This document shows, one piece after another, positions 52,508 through 59,551 of a stretch of 64,000 bases of DNA. The position numbers and the translations under genes are program-made. The DNA is from Nonomuraea harbinensis. Lineage in GTDB: Bacteria > Actinomycetota > Actinomycetes > Streptosporangiales > Streptosporangiaceae. Numbering within the stretch: the stretch's first letter is position 1; every line of letters begins with the position of its first letter. Location: NCBI RefSeq assembly GCF_019396385.1, contig NZ_JAHKRN010000030.1:43660-107659 (forward strand). Reading direction: 5' to 3'. The notes under the pieces are model-generated. The model was not told the DNA's origin. It saw nothing but the letters and a program-made list of their open reading frames with translations, and ran no database searches.

Positions 52508-53172
52508 CCCCCGCCCAAGTCCTGCGCGAAGCTGATGCCGTGCTGCTCGACTTCGACGGCCCCGTGTGCAGCATCTTCGCCGGGCTACCCGCGTCCGTGG
52601 TCGCCTCCCGGCTCAAGGAACTGCTCATCAGGGAGGGGGTACGACTGCCGAAGGACGTCGAAGCGCTGGACGACCCGCTCAAGGTACTGCGCCGCACCGC
52701 CGACATCGCCCCCGAACTGGTCGACAAGGTGGAGACCGCGCTCATGGCCAACGAGGTAGAGGCCGCGACCTGTGCTGAGATCACGCCGGGCGTTCGCGAG
52801 TTCCTCGCAGCATGCGCAGTGGCCGGCAAGCCGGTCGCCATCGTGAGTAACAACTCCGAGCCCGCGATCGAGACGTTCCTTGCCCTGGCGGACTTGGGGG
52901 AGTGGGTCACCGCGGTTTCCGGGCGCCCCATCGGAGAACCGGAACAGATGAAACCGCATCCGCAATCGACGCTGCGGGCATGCAAGGCACTGGGAGTCGA
53001 GCCCGCGCAAGCCGTACTGATCGGAGACTCCGGCTTCGACATGCACGCCGCACACAACGCAGGAACCCGCAGCATCGCCTACGCCAACGACCCAGGAAAG
53101 GCCGAGAGCCTCACGCAGGCCGGAGCCGACGCAGTGACCGACAACATGGCCGAACTGGCCGACCAGCGCTAA
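52504..53172 (+). CDS. HAD-family phosphatase in the AICE regulatory pair
   Basis: 222 residues. HAD motifs: I LLDFDGPVC (DxD), II IVSNNSE, III Lys in MKPHPQST, IV LIGDSGFDMHAA. The cap region (about 20-90) is helical, as in phosphoglycolate-phosphatase-like enzymes. Coupled to gntR by ATGA. In pSAM2 the corresponding place holds pif, a Nudix hydrolase for immunity to redundant transfer; here a different hydrolase family sits there. Substrate unknown, perhaps a nucleotide or signalling phosphate read by the GntR protein. Confidence 0.88.
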   Translation: MTPAQVLREADAVLLDFDGPVCSIFAGLPASVVASRLKELLIREGVRLPKDVEALDDPLKVLRRTADIAPELVDKVETALMANEVEAATCAEITPGVREFLAACAVAGKPVAIVSNNSEPAIETFLALADLGEWVTAVSGRPIGEPEQMKPHPQSTLRACKALGVEPAQAVLIGDSGFDMHAAHNAGTRSIAYANDPGKAESLTQAGADAVTDNMAELADQR

Positions 53173-53540
53173 CGAGGCCCTATCGGTAGATGACAGGGTG
53201 GTCCATGATTCATACCTTCCCTACCTCATCAAGCCGCCGCCCGATGGGCGGCGGGCGGCCGGGCGGTCCGGGCGGGCGTGCGGCCTCTCCGGGCCGGTCC
53301 CGCCCGGGCCACCCCGCCGCCACAACGGACGTAGTTATGCAGTGCGAGGCTGAACCGCAACGCTGCTGGGATGGCGACGAGAGCTGTGAACATGCACTGA
53401 GGTGATGCCTGCTACGCATACCTCTGCTCCAGGGCGGGTCAGGGTAACGCGGCTAACGGTGCTTAGCGCGTCCCTCACATGTCGTGCGCCCTGCCCGAAG
53501 TCAATCAAGCTAGGACAGGGCACACAACCATGCTGCGCCG
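53173..53540. other. Gene-poor AICE segment with GC-rich hairpins
   Basis: After the HAD stop there is a hairpin at 53234-53254 (CCGCCGCCC / GGGCGGCGG, terminator-like) in a GC-rich tract (53233-53320), then sequence of lower GC with no frame I can support on either strand. A leftward open stretch (53335-53682) has irregular composition and no RBS. Possible replication origin or transfer locus region. Confidence 0.4.
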
Positions 53541-53714
53541 CTAAGTGATCCCGGGCTGCCCAGGTGTGGAGCGCGCGATACAAACTGCGACAATTGCCGT
53601 GACGATCTGAGTTACGTCCGACGCGGTAGCTCCAGCGAGCGTCAGCGCGAACGCTAGCGCGGCAAGTATCGCCACGATCCATGCAGGACTACTAGGGGCA
53701 GGTAGTGTGGGCAA
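53541..53714 (-). CDS. Small AICE membrane protein (57 aa)
   Basis: Reads LPTLPAPSSPAWIVAILAAL and so on from TTG 53714, with a perfect AGGAGG 5 nt upstream. Two predicted helices (WIVAILAALAFALTLAG and DVTQIVTAIVAVCIA), end RSTPGQPGIT. Composition and RBS support translation; a stop lies just upstream in frame, fixing the start. It resembles the small hydrophobic Spd proteins of Streptomyces elements in size and type only. Confidence 0.6.
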   Translation of the reverse strand: MPTLPAPSSPAWIVAILAALAFALTLAGATASDVTQIVTAIVAVCIARSTPGQPGIT

Positions 53715-53746
53715 AGCAGCCTCCTGTTCTCAGCTGTGGTTGCATG

Positions 53747-53801
53747 CCGCCCGCCCCAGGGGATGCTGACAGTGGAAGAGCCGGCTTCCCTGGGCGGGCG
53801 G
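53747..53801. repeat. Large inverted repeat, possible terminator or origin hairpin
   Basis: CCGCCCGCCCCAGGGGA and TCCCTGGGCGGGCGG form a stem of about 14 bp with one bulge and a loop of about 23 nt, just upstream of the small membrane protein gene. Confidence 0.45.
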
Positions 53802-53870
53802 ACACCCCGACCTTAAAGCACGCCGAACTCATTCAGGGGCGATCGCGCCCATCACAAAAATCGCCTAGTG

Positions 53871-53963
53871 TACATGTACTAAGCCTCCTTTGTACAGGCA
53901 CTTAGCTTTTGCAGGTACTTAGTCACACAGGTCAGAAGCCCAACTAGTCCTTATCTTGACTAG
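53871..53963. promoter_or_regulatory. TAAG/TTAG repeats and CTAG sites
   Basis: Three related units, TACATGTACTAAG (53871), TGTACAGGCACTTAG (53891) and GCAGGTACTTAG (53911), followed by two ACTAG sites (53943 and 53959) like those next to gntR. The stretch is much richer in A/T than its surroundings. Could be operators, a promoter region or iterons. Confidence 0.4.
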
Positions 53964-54425
53964 GTGAAATAGCGGGACGGCGGCGCAGTTTCGCGAGATC
54001 GCAGATATATCAATATGGCCAGAAGGTAAGCCTCAGTGGTAGGTATCCGGGCGGTGGGGATCAACTCGGTGAGATACCTGCAACTACCGAAAGTGTCTTG
54101 TCGAGGTGGGCAAGTAGGTAGGGCCGTGACGATCGCTCACTTCGGCACTCGCCGTAGTCGGCTGGGGCGATCGGCTGCCGCGGACCGACTTCGTCGGTCC
54201 TTGCCACCGGATGAGAGGGCTGCTCAACGTGTCATCGAGGCCGGGAGCGTCGAGACCTGGTCGGCAGGCTGCGGGTAGGGATGAGCCGACCCGCTCAAGC
54301 GCTGAGGTGTGGGTGACCAACTGGGTGACGATCGAGGCGTACGAGCGCGGACGTTCACGGACCTTGTCTGACTGTTTCCGCAGGTCGAACCTCGTTGTAG
54401 ACCCTTTCCAGGCCGCGATCAAGTG
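53964..54425. other. Gene-poor AICE right end
   Basis: No gene can be supported on either strand. It holds a perfect hairpin GGACCGAC TTC GTCGGTCC (54182-54200) and the 17-mer related to the left arm site (54313-54329). Confidence 0.5.
54313..54329 (+). repeat. Candidate arm site, right
   Basis: GTGACCAACTGGGTGAC matches the left site GTGACTAAGTGAGTGAC at 14 of 17 positions in the same orientation, 96 bp inside attR. Confidence 0.4.
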
Positions 54426-54470
54426 GCTTTGGGAGCAAGAAGTCGCAGGTTCAAATCCTGTCGCCCCGAC
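54426..54470 (+). repeat. attR, 45-bp att core
   Basis: Identical to 45158-45202. Only the 3' part of tRNA-Pro is present (from the anticodon loop on), so this is not a working tRNA gene. Confidence 0.95.
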
Positions 54471-54654
54471 CAGCGTGAAAAGGCGCTTCCCGAGACCGGG
54501 AGCGACCGGGGAGCCGGCCGTCACAGGTTCTCGGACGACCCCGTGCCAGGACGCCTGGCCCGGGTCGTAGGAGATCGGGCGGTGGGCTCGTCCGCCGTGG
54601 CCTGAGAGGCCGGTCCGGAGTCGCGTGGTTCGCCCGGTGCGGCACAATGCCCCT

Positions 54655-54807
54655 GTGATACGCACTTCCTCCTTGGCCGCCGGCGCGGCCGCGGTGTTCG
54701 TGGTGACCGCCTTCGTCGTGGAAGGGCGAGGGCTGGTGGCGTTCCTCTGCGTGATGGCGCTGCTCTGCCTGGGCGCGTGGTTCTTCCTGGACCGCCGTGG
54801 CTCCTAG
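54655..54807 (+). CDS. Small two-helix membrane protein
   Basis: 50 residues from GTG 54655: VIRTSSLAAGAAAVFVVTAF and LVAFLCVMALLCLGAWFFL form two helices, with a short DRRGS end. Little leader: near-leaderless start likely. First chromosomal gene to the right of the AICE. Function unknown. Confidence 0.6.
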   Translation: MIRTSSLAAGAAAVFVVTAFVVEGRGLVAFLCVMALLCLGAWFFLDRRGS

Positions 54808-54817
54808 GGCCGGTCTG

Positions 54818-55294
54818 TCAGGGGCCGGCGTGGAAGAGCGCCCAGACGGCCTTGCCGCCGCGGCTCAGCGGGTCCCAGCCCCAGCACTGGCTGTACGTCT
54901 CCACGATGTAGAGCCCGCGGCCGTTCTCCGAGATGAAGTCGGGCTCCTTGCGCCGCGGCACGTCGTCGCTGGGGTCGGCGACCGCCAGCAGCACGTGCGG
55001 CGCCACCCTCATCAGCAGCAGGGTGATCTCGTGGCTGCCGTGCGCGTACATGCCGTACCTGACGGCGTTCGTGACAAGCTCGGAGACCACGAGGGCGGCG
55101 TCGTCGCCCAGCTCGGACAGGCCCCAGCGGGCGAGGGTGGAGCGGGTGACGTCTCTGGCCGTCTTGACCGAGTCGGCCTGGAACGGGAGGGGGCACGCGG
55201 TGGTGTACGGCTTGGCCGACGTGAGCAACTGGTCGAACCCCACCTCACGGGTGATCTGGAGGCAGTCGGCAGTGGCCAGAGGATCCTCCACCAT
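54818..55294 (-). CDS. HATPase_c anti-sigma-factor-like protein
   Basis: 158 residues. RsbW/SpoIIAB-type GHKL ATPase: N-box ELVTNAVRYGMYAHG, G1-like LAVADPSDDVPRR, G2-like ENGRGLYIVETYSQCWG. In actinomycetes hundreds of such paralogues occur beside DUF5753 HTH genes. Could bind a sigma factor or act as part of a signalling pair. ATG 55294 (GGGAGG 12 nt upstream) or GTG 55291. Divergent from the HTH gene. Confidence 0.88.
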   Translation of the reverse strand: MVEDPLATADCLQITREVGFDQLLTSAKPYTTACPLPFQADSVKTARDVTRSTLARWGLSELGDDAALVVSELVTNAVRYGMYAHGSHEITLLLMRVAPHVLLAVADPSDDVPRRKEPDFISENGRGLYIVETYSQCWGWDPLSRGGKAVWALFHAGP

Positions 55295-55320
55295 CCCGCC
55301 GTTACCTCCCAGTTGCCATC

Positions 55321-55436
55321 GGCTTAGTGCATGTTTGGCCCAAAATGCACTAAGCCATCATGGGTCACGACCGGGCGTCGCTGCAAGACCCGAATGCACG
55401 TGCATTCGCAAGGTGCAGCAGCATGGTCGATGCACC
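55321..55436. promoter_or_regulatory. Three TGCAC inverted repeats between divergent HATPase and HTH genes
   Basis: Site 1, 55321-55356: perfect arms GGCTTAGTGCAT / ATGCACTAAGCC, 12-nt spacer. Site 2, 55391-55408: perfect palindrome CGAATGCACGTGCATTCG. Site 3: GGTGCA (55412) / TGCACC (55431). All carry ATGCAC/GTGCAT-type half-sites, probably operators for the HTH protein. Confidence 0.6.
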
Positions 55437-55527
55437 GGAACATATCCGAATCGGACACCGAGCTGAGACCTTGTCATACCCGGCGATGTGGTGTCACTGT
55501 GTGGTGCGGACCTTGATAGGAGGCAAA

Positions 55528-56394
55528 GTGACGCAGAACCAGCCGGGTTCCGGCCCTACGGCGCTGCGCATCCTTCTGGGCTCCCAACTCCGCAAGCTCA
55601 GGGAGAGCAAGGGCGTCACCCGCGAGGAGGCGGGGCACCTCATCAGAGGCTCCGAATCCAAGATCAGCCGCATGGAGCTCGGCCGGGTCGGCTTCAAGGA
55701 GCGCGACGTCGCCGACCTGCTGACGCTGTACGGGGTGACCGACGACCAGGCGCGCGGCGCCGTGCTCGACCTGGTGGCCACGGCCAACGAGCCGGGCTGG
55801 TGGCACCGCTTCAACGACATCCTCCCCACCTGGTTCCAGGCGTACGTCGGCCTCGAAGAGGCGGCCGCCCGGATCAGGACGTACGAGGTCCAGTTCGTCC
55901 CCGGCCTGCTCCAGACCAAGGAGTACGCGCGCGCGGTCGTCACCGCCGGTTCCGCCGGGCTCAGCCCCGACGAGATCTCCCGGCGCGTCGACCTCCGGCT
56001 GGAACGTCAGCGGCTGTTCGACAAGCCCGACGGCCCGGTGTTCTGGGCGGTCATCGACGAGGCGGCGCTGCGCCGGCCCATCGGCGGCGCCGAGGTCATG
56101 CGCGCCCAGATCGAGCATCTGATCGATCTGATGCGCCAGCCGAGCATCACGATTCAGGTCATGCCGTTCAGCTTCGGCGGTCACAGCGCGGAGGGCGGCG
56201 CGTTCGCCATCTTGCGCTTCCCGGACAACGACCTGCCCGACGTCATCTACGTCGAGCAGCTCGCCGGCGCCCTCTACCTGGACAAGCGTGAGGACGTCGA
56301 TCGTTACACCGAGGTCATGGAACGGTTGTGCGCCGTCAGCACCACGCCTGACGAGACTGTGGAGCTGCTGCGCGCCATCGCGGATGAGTTCTGA
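55528..56394 (+). CDS. HTH (XRE) regulator with DUF5753 (Scr1/BldB-associated type)
   Basis: 288 residues from GTG 55528 (ATAGGAGG upstream). XRE-type HTH: ILLGSQLRKLRESKGVTREEAGHLIRGSESKISRMELGRVG; the rest is the DUF5753 sensor domain (AYVGLEEAAARIRTYEVQFVPGLLQTKEYAR ... MRQPSITIQVMPF ... YVEQLAGALYLDKREDV). Members pair with DUF397 or HATPase proteins and influence development in Streptomyces. It probably binds the upstream palindromes. Confidence 0.92.
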   Translation: MTQNQPGSGPTALRILLGSQLRKLRESKGVTREEAGHLIRGSESKISRMELGRVGFKERDVADLLTLYGVTDDQARGAVLDLVATANEPGWWHRFNDILPTWFQAYVGLEEAAARIRTYEVQFVPGLLQTKEYARAVVTAGSAGLSPDEISRRVDLRLERQRLFDKPDGPVFWAVIDEAALRRPIGGAEVMRAQIEHLIDLMRQPSITIQVMPFSFGGHSAEGGAFAILRFPDNDLPDVIYVEQLAGALYLDKREDVDRYTEVMERLCAVSTTPDETVELLRAIADEF

Positions 56395-56543
56395 GAGCTG
56401 CTGGGTCTGCCCTAGACTGACCGTGGCGCTTGGATGCCGCCGTTGCGGAGCATGCCCAGCACCGATTACGTGGGCGCGGCGCGCGAGCCGTACCGAATGG
56501 ACGCGCCTGCGAACACTCGAAGCTTGATCAAGGAGACCACCCC

Positions 56544-57926
56544 GTGAAGACCGCTGTCGAGGAGCTCAGCCCGACCCGGGTGAAGCTCACTGTCGAGGTG
56601 CCGTTCGACGAGCTGCGCCCGAGCATGGATGCGGCGTACAAGAAGGTCGCGCAGCAGGTGCGGGTCCCCGGGTTCCGCCCTGGCAAGGTCCCGGCGCGCA
56701 TCATCGAGCAGCGCTTCGGCCGGGCGGTCGTCCTGGAGGAGACCCTCAACGAAGCGGTGCCCAAGCTCTACGGCCAGGCCGTCGACGAGGTCGACGTGTT
56801 CCCGGTCAGCCAGCCGGACATCGAGGTCACGAAGATCGAGGACGGTGAGCAGATCGAGTTCACCGCCGAGGTCGACATCCGTCCCCACTTCGACGTCCCC
56901 GACTACCAGGGCGTCGAGATCACCGTCGACTCCGCCGAGGTCGCCGACTCCGACGTCGACGAGCAGCTCGACGCGCTCCGCCAGCGTTTCGCCACGCTGA
57001 CCGGCGTCGAGCGCCCGGCCGCCGTCGGCGACTACGTCGTCATGGACCTGCGGGCCGAGATCGACGGCGAGAACATCGAGGAGCAGCAGGCCAGCGAGGT
57101 CTCCTACGAGGTGGGCGCCGGTTCCGTGCTCCAGGGCCTCGACGACGCCCTCGTGGGCATGTCCGCCGACGAGGAGAAGAGCTTCCGCACCGAGCTCGTC
57201 GGCGGTGAGAACGCCGGCCAGGAGGCCGACGTCATCATCAACGTCAAGTCGGTCAAGGAGAAGGTGCTTCCGGAGCTCGACGACGAGTTCGCGCAGCTCG
57301 CCAGCGAGTTCGACACGCTCGACGAGCTCAAGGGCAGCATCCGCGAGCAGGTCCGCCGCACCAAGCTCATCGACCAGGTGGTGCAGGCCCGCGACAAGGC
57401 GCTCGACACGCTCCTGGAGAAGATCGACGTCCCGATCCCCGAGAGCGCGCTCAAGGCCGAGATCGACGCCCGCAAGCACAACCTCGAGCACCAGATCGCC
57501 GAGAGCGGCCTGAGCCGCGACGCCTACTTCCGGCTCTACCAGACGACCGAGGAGGAGCGCTTCGCCGAGTTCGAGACCGCCTCGGCCCGCGCCATCAAGG
57601 TCGGCTTCGTGCTCGACAAGATCGTCAAGGCGGAGGAGCTCGGCGTCTCCGAGCAGGAGCTGACCAACTTCGTGGTCCGCCGCGCCATGGAGATGGGCGT
57701 CCAGCCCAACCAGCTGGCCCAGCACCTCGCCGACAACGACCAGCTGACGCTGGCCATGGTCGAGATCGTCCGCGACAAGGCCAAGGCCGTGCTCGGCGAT
57801 GCCGCCAAAGTCGTCGACAGCGAGGGCGGCGAGGTCGACCTCAAGGCCATCTACACCGAGATCAACGGCGAAGAGGCCTCCGAGGAGCCGGCTGAGGAGT
57901 CCGAGGAGCAGAAGGCCGAGGCGTAG
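56544..57926 (+). CDS. tig: Trigger factor
   Basis: 460 residues from GTG 56544 (AAGGAG upstream). Ribosome-associated chaperone. Ribosome-binding motif GFRPGKVPARIIEQRFG (about 45-60), FKBP-like PPIase domain (about 155-245, GDYVVMDLRAEIDGE, VLQGLDDALVGM), helical C-terminal arms (260-430), and an acidic tail EEASEEPAEESEEQ typical of actinobacteria. First gene of the tig-clpP1-clpP2-clpX block; terminator at 57948. Confidence 0.97.
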   Translation: MKTAVEELSPTRVKLTVEVPFDELRPSMDAAYKKVAQQVRVPGFRPGKVPARIIEQRFGRAVVLEETLNEAVPKLYGQAVDEVDVFPVSQPDIEVTKIEDGEQIEFTAEVDIRPHFDVPDYQGVEITVDSAEVADSDVDEQLDALRQRFATLTGVERPAAVGDYVVMDLRAEIDGENIEEQQASEVSYEVGAGSVLQGLDDALVGMSADEEKSFRTELVGGENAGQEADVIINVKSVKEKVLPELDDEFAQLASEFDTLDELKGSIREQVRRTKLIDQVVQARDKALDTLLEKIDVPIPESALKAEIDARKHNLEHQIAESGLSRDAYFRLYQTTEEERFAEFETASARAIKVGFVLDKIVKAEELGVSEQELTNFVVRRAMEMGVQPNQLAQHLADNDQLTLAMVEIVRDKAKAVLGDAAKVVDSEGGEVDLKAIYTEINGEEASEEPAEESEEQKAEA

Positions 57927-57947
57927 CCACGCACACGCCCGTCCGGA

Positions 57948-57985
57948 GCCTCCGGCCGGCCCGACGTCGCGGGCGGGCCGGAGGC
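57948..57985 (+). terminator. Hairpin terminator after tig
   Basis: GCCTCCGGCC / GGCCGGAGGC with an 18-nt loop, which extends the stem further by GCCCG/CGGGC-type pairing; 21 nt after the tig stop. Confidence 0.65.
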
Positions 57986-58007
57986 TTCGTGCGTTCCCGG
58001 CGGCATG

Positions 58008-58018
58008 CGCCGTCAGCG
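58008..58018. promoter_or_regulatory. ClgR box upstream of clpP1
   Basis: Read on the minus strand, CGCTGACGGCG fits the ClgR consensus CGC-Y-N-A-N-R-GCG, with TTCGCTGACGGCG context. It lies 92 bp before clpP1, the place where ClgR activates clpP1P2 in Streptomyces, Mycobacterium and Corynebacterium. Confidence 0.6.
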
Positions 58019-58109
58019 AACACCCCGTGGACCGGGCATGACCTGTGGGCGGCGCGCGTTAGGGTCACAAGCAAAGCCCATCGATTACGACGCATCGGAA
58101 GGTGAAGCT

Positions 58110-58742
58110 GTGAGCAGCCCGCCGACCTTCTTCCAGCCTGAGTCGCGAGGCCGTGAAAACGGCTCGGCCTTCCGGCTTGAGGATCAGCTTTACCAGCGCC
58201 TGCTGCGCGAGCGCATCATCGTGCTCGGTCAGGAGGTCAACGACGAGATCGCCAACCGGATCTGCGCCGAGCTGCTGCTCCTGGCCGCTGACGATCCGGA
58301 GCGCGACATCACTCTCTACATCAACTCGCCGGGCGGCTCGGTCAGCGCCGGCATGGCGATCTACGACATGATGGAATACGTGCCCAACGACGTCTCCACG
58401 GTCGTCATGGGCATGGCCGCCTCGATGGGGCAGTTCCTGCTGTCGGCGGGCGCCAGGGGCAAGCGCTACTCGCTGCCGCACGCGCGGGTCATGATGCACC
58501 AGCCGTCCGGCGGCATCGGCGGCACGGCCGCCGACATCGCCATCCAGGCCGAGCAGATGCTCTACGTGAAGAAGATGCTGGCCGAGCGGATCGCCGCCCA
58601 CACCGGGCAGCCGCTCGAGGTCATCGAGCGCGACTCCGATCGCGACCGCTGGTTCACGGCCGACGAGGCCAAGGACTACGGCTTCATCGACCACGTCGTG
58701 CGCAGCGCTCGGCAGGTGCCCTCGCAGGGCCCCGTCTCCTAG
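58110..58742 (+). CDS. clpP1: ATP-dependent Clp protease proteolytic subunit 1
   Basis: 210 residues from GTG 58110 (GGAAGGTGA upstream). Serine protease ring subunit: catalytic Ser105 in GMAASMGQF, His130 in ARVMMHQP and Asp179 in ERDSDRDRW. Forms the mixed ClpP1P2 barrel served by ClpX and ClpC1. Possible propeptide at residues 1-15. Nine bp upstream of clpP2. Confidence 0.97.
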   Translation: MSSPPTFFQPESRGRENGSAFRLEDQLYQRLLRERIIVLGQEVNDEIANRICAELLLLAADDPERDITLYINSPGGSVSAGMAIYDMMEYVPNDVSTVVMGMAASMGQFLLSAGARGKRYSLPHARVMMHQPSGGIGGTAADIAIQAEQMLYVKKMLAERIAAHTGQPLEVIERDSDRDRWFTADEAKDYGFIDHVVRSARQVPSQGPVS

Positions 58743-58751
58743 GGGGAGCAA

Positions 58752-59375
58752 GTGAACATCCAGAGCCGTTACGTTCTCCCCTCCTTCGTCGAACGCACGT
58801 CCTACGGCGTGAAGGAGATGAACCCGTACAACAAGCTCTTCGAGGACCGCATCATCTTCCTCGGAGTGCAGATCGACGACGCGTCGGCCAACGACGTCAT
58901 GGCCCAGCTGCTGACGCTGGAGTCGCTCGATCCCGACCGTGACATCAGCATCTACATCAACTCGCCCGGCGGGTCCTTCACCGCCATGACGGCGATCTAC
59001 GACACGATGCAGTTCGTCCGGCCGGAAATCCAGACCGTCTGCCTCGGCCAGGCCGCCTCCGCCGCGGCTGTGCTGCTGGCCGGCGGCACGCCGGGCAAGC
59101 GGTTCGCGCTGCCCAACGCCCGGATGCTGATCCACCAGCCGTCCACCGAGGGCGGCGGCCAGGGCAGCGACATCGAGATCCAGGCCAGGGAGATCCTCCG
59201 CATGCGCTCGCTCCTCGAGGAGATCGTGGCGCGGCATGCCGGACGGTCCGCCGCCGAGGTCCGAAAGGACATCGAACGCGACAAAATTCTCAACGCCGAT
59301 GAGGCGAAGGCGTATGGTCTGATCGATGACATAATCCCGTCAAGGAAGAAGCGAGCTCAGCCCGTAGCTTCCTAG
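58752..59375 (+). CDS. clpP2: ATP-dependent Clp protease proteolytic subunit 2
   Basis: 207 residues, GTG 58752 (GGGGGAG upstream). Catalytic Ser103 in LGQAASAAAVLL, His128 in ARMLIHQP and Asp177 in IERDKIL. Partner of ClpP1 in the essential actinobacterial ClpP1P2 protease. The N-terminal 15 residues resemble a processed propeptide. Confidence 0.97.
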   Translation: MNIQSRYVLPSFVERTSYGVKEMNPYNKLFEDRIIFLGVQIDDASANDVMAQLLTLESLDPDRDISIYINSPGGSFTAMTAIYDTMQFVRPEIQTVCLGQAASAAAVLLAGGTPGKRFALPNARMLIHQPSTEGGGQGSDIEIQAREILRMRSLLEEIVARHAGRSAAEVRKDIERDKILNADEAKAYGLIDDIIPSRKKRAQPVAS

Positions 59376-59387
59376 ACGAGACGTGAG

Positions 59388-59424
59388 GCACCGGAGCGCT
59401 GCCCAAGAGGGCACGTTCCGGTGC
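59388..59424 (+). terminator. Hairpin between clpP2 and clpX
   Basis: GCACCGGA / TCCGGTGC stem, 8 bp with a 21-nt loop that itself can pair (TGCCC / GGGCA). Suggests separate transcription or attenuation of clpX. Confidence 0.55.
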
Positions 59425-59551
59425 GACTCGCCGCTAGGGGGCTCACTGAGGGCCCAGAAGACGGTAACGTCGAAACCTGAGCGGTTCGGACCGGGTCCGG
59501 AGGATACGGATCGCGGAGAGCAGGGCGGTCCCACGCAAAGGAGTATCTGGG

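Larger units (their letters stand above)
45203..54470. mobile_element. pSAM2-type integrative and conjugative element (AICE)
   Basis: About 9.3 kb between direct att repeats in tRNA-Pro. Contents from left: int, xis, repSA-type rep, four tiny Cys-rich genes, a small conserved gene, DUF2637 membrane gene, FtsK/TraB-type translocase (all leftward), SCO3933-like gene, then rightward gntR and a HAD phosphatase gene, then a gene-poor end. This module set (integration/excision, rolling-circle replication, single-protein dsDNA transfer, GntR control) defines AICEs. All modules look intact, so excision and transfer may still be possible. Confidence 0.92.

Noticed and set aside
53335..53682. 115-codon leftward frame in the AICE gene-poor region
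   Set aside because: No RBS or domain, and it overlaps the better-supported 57-aa membrane protein in another frame.
54426..54470. Second tRNA-Pro gene
   Set aside because: Only the 3' part is present; no D-arm or 5' acceptor strand. It is the attR copy.
54211..54570. 119-codon frame crossing attR
   Set aside because: Its WEQEVAGSNPVAPT stretch is the well-known false translation of a tRNA 3' end; no RBS or homology.
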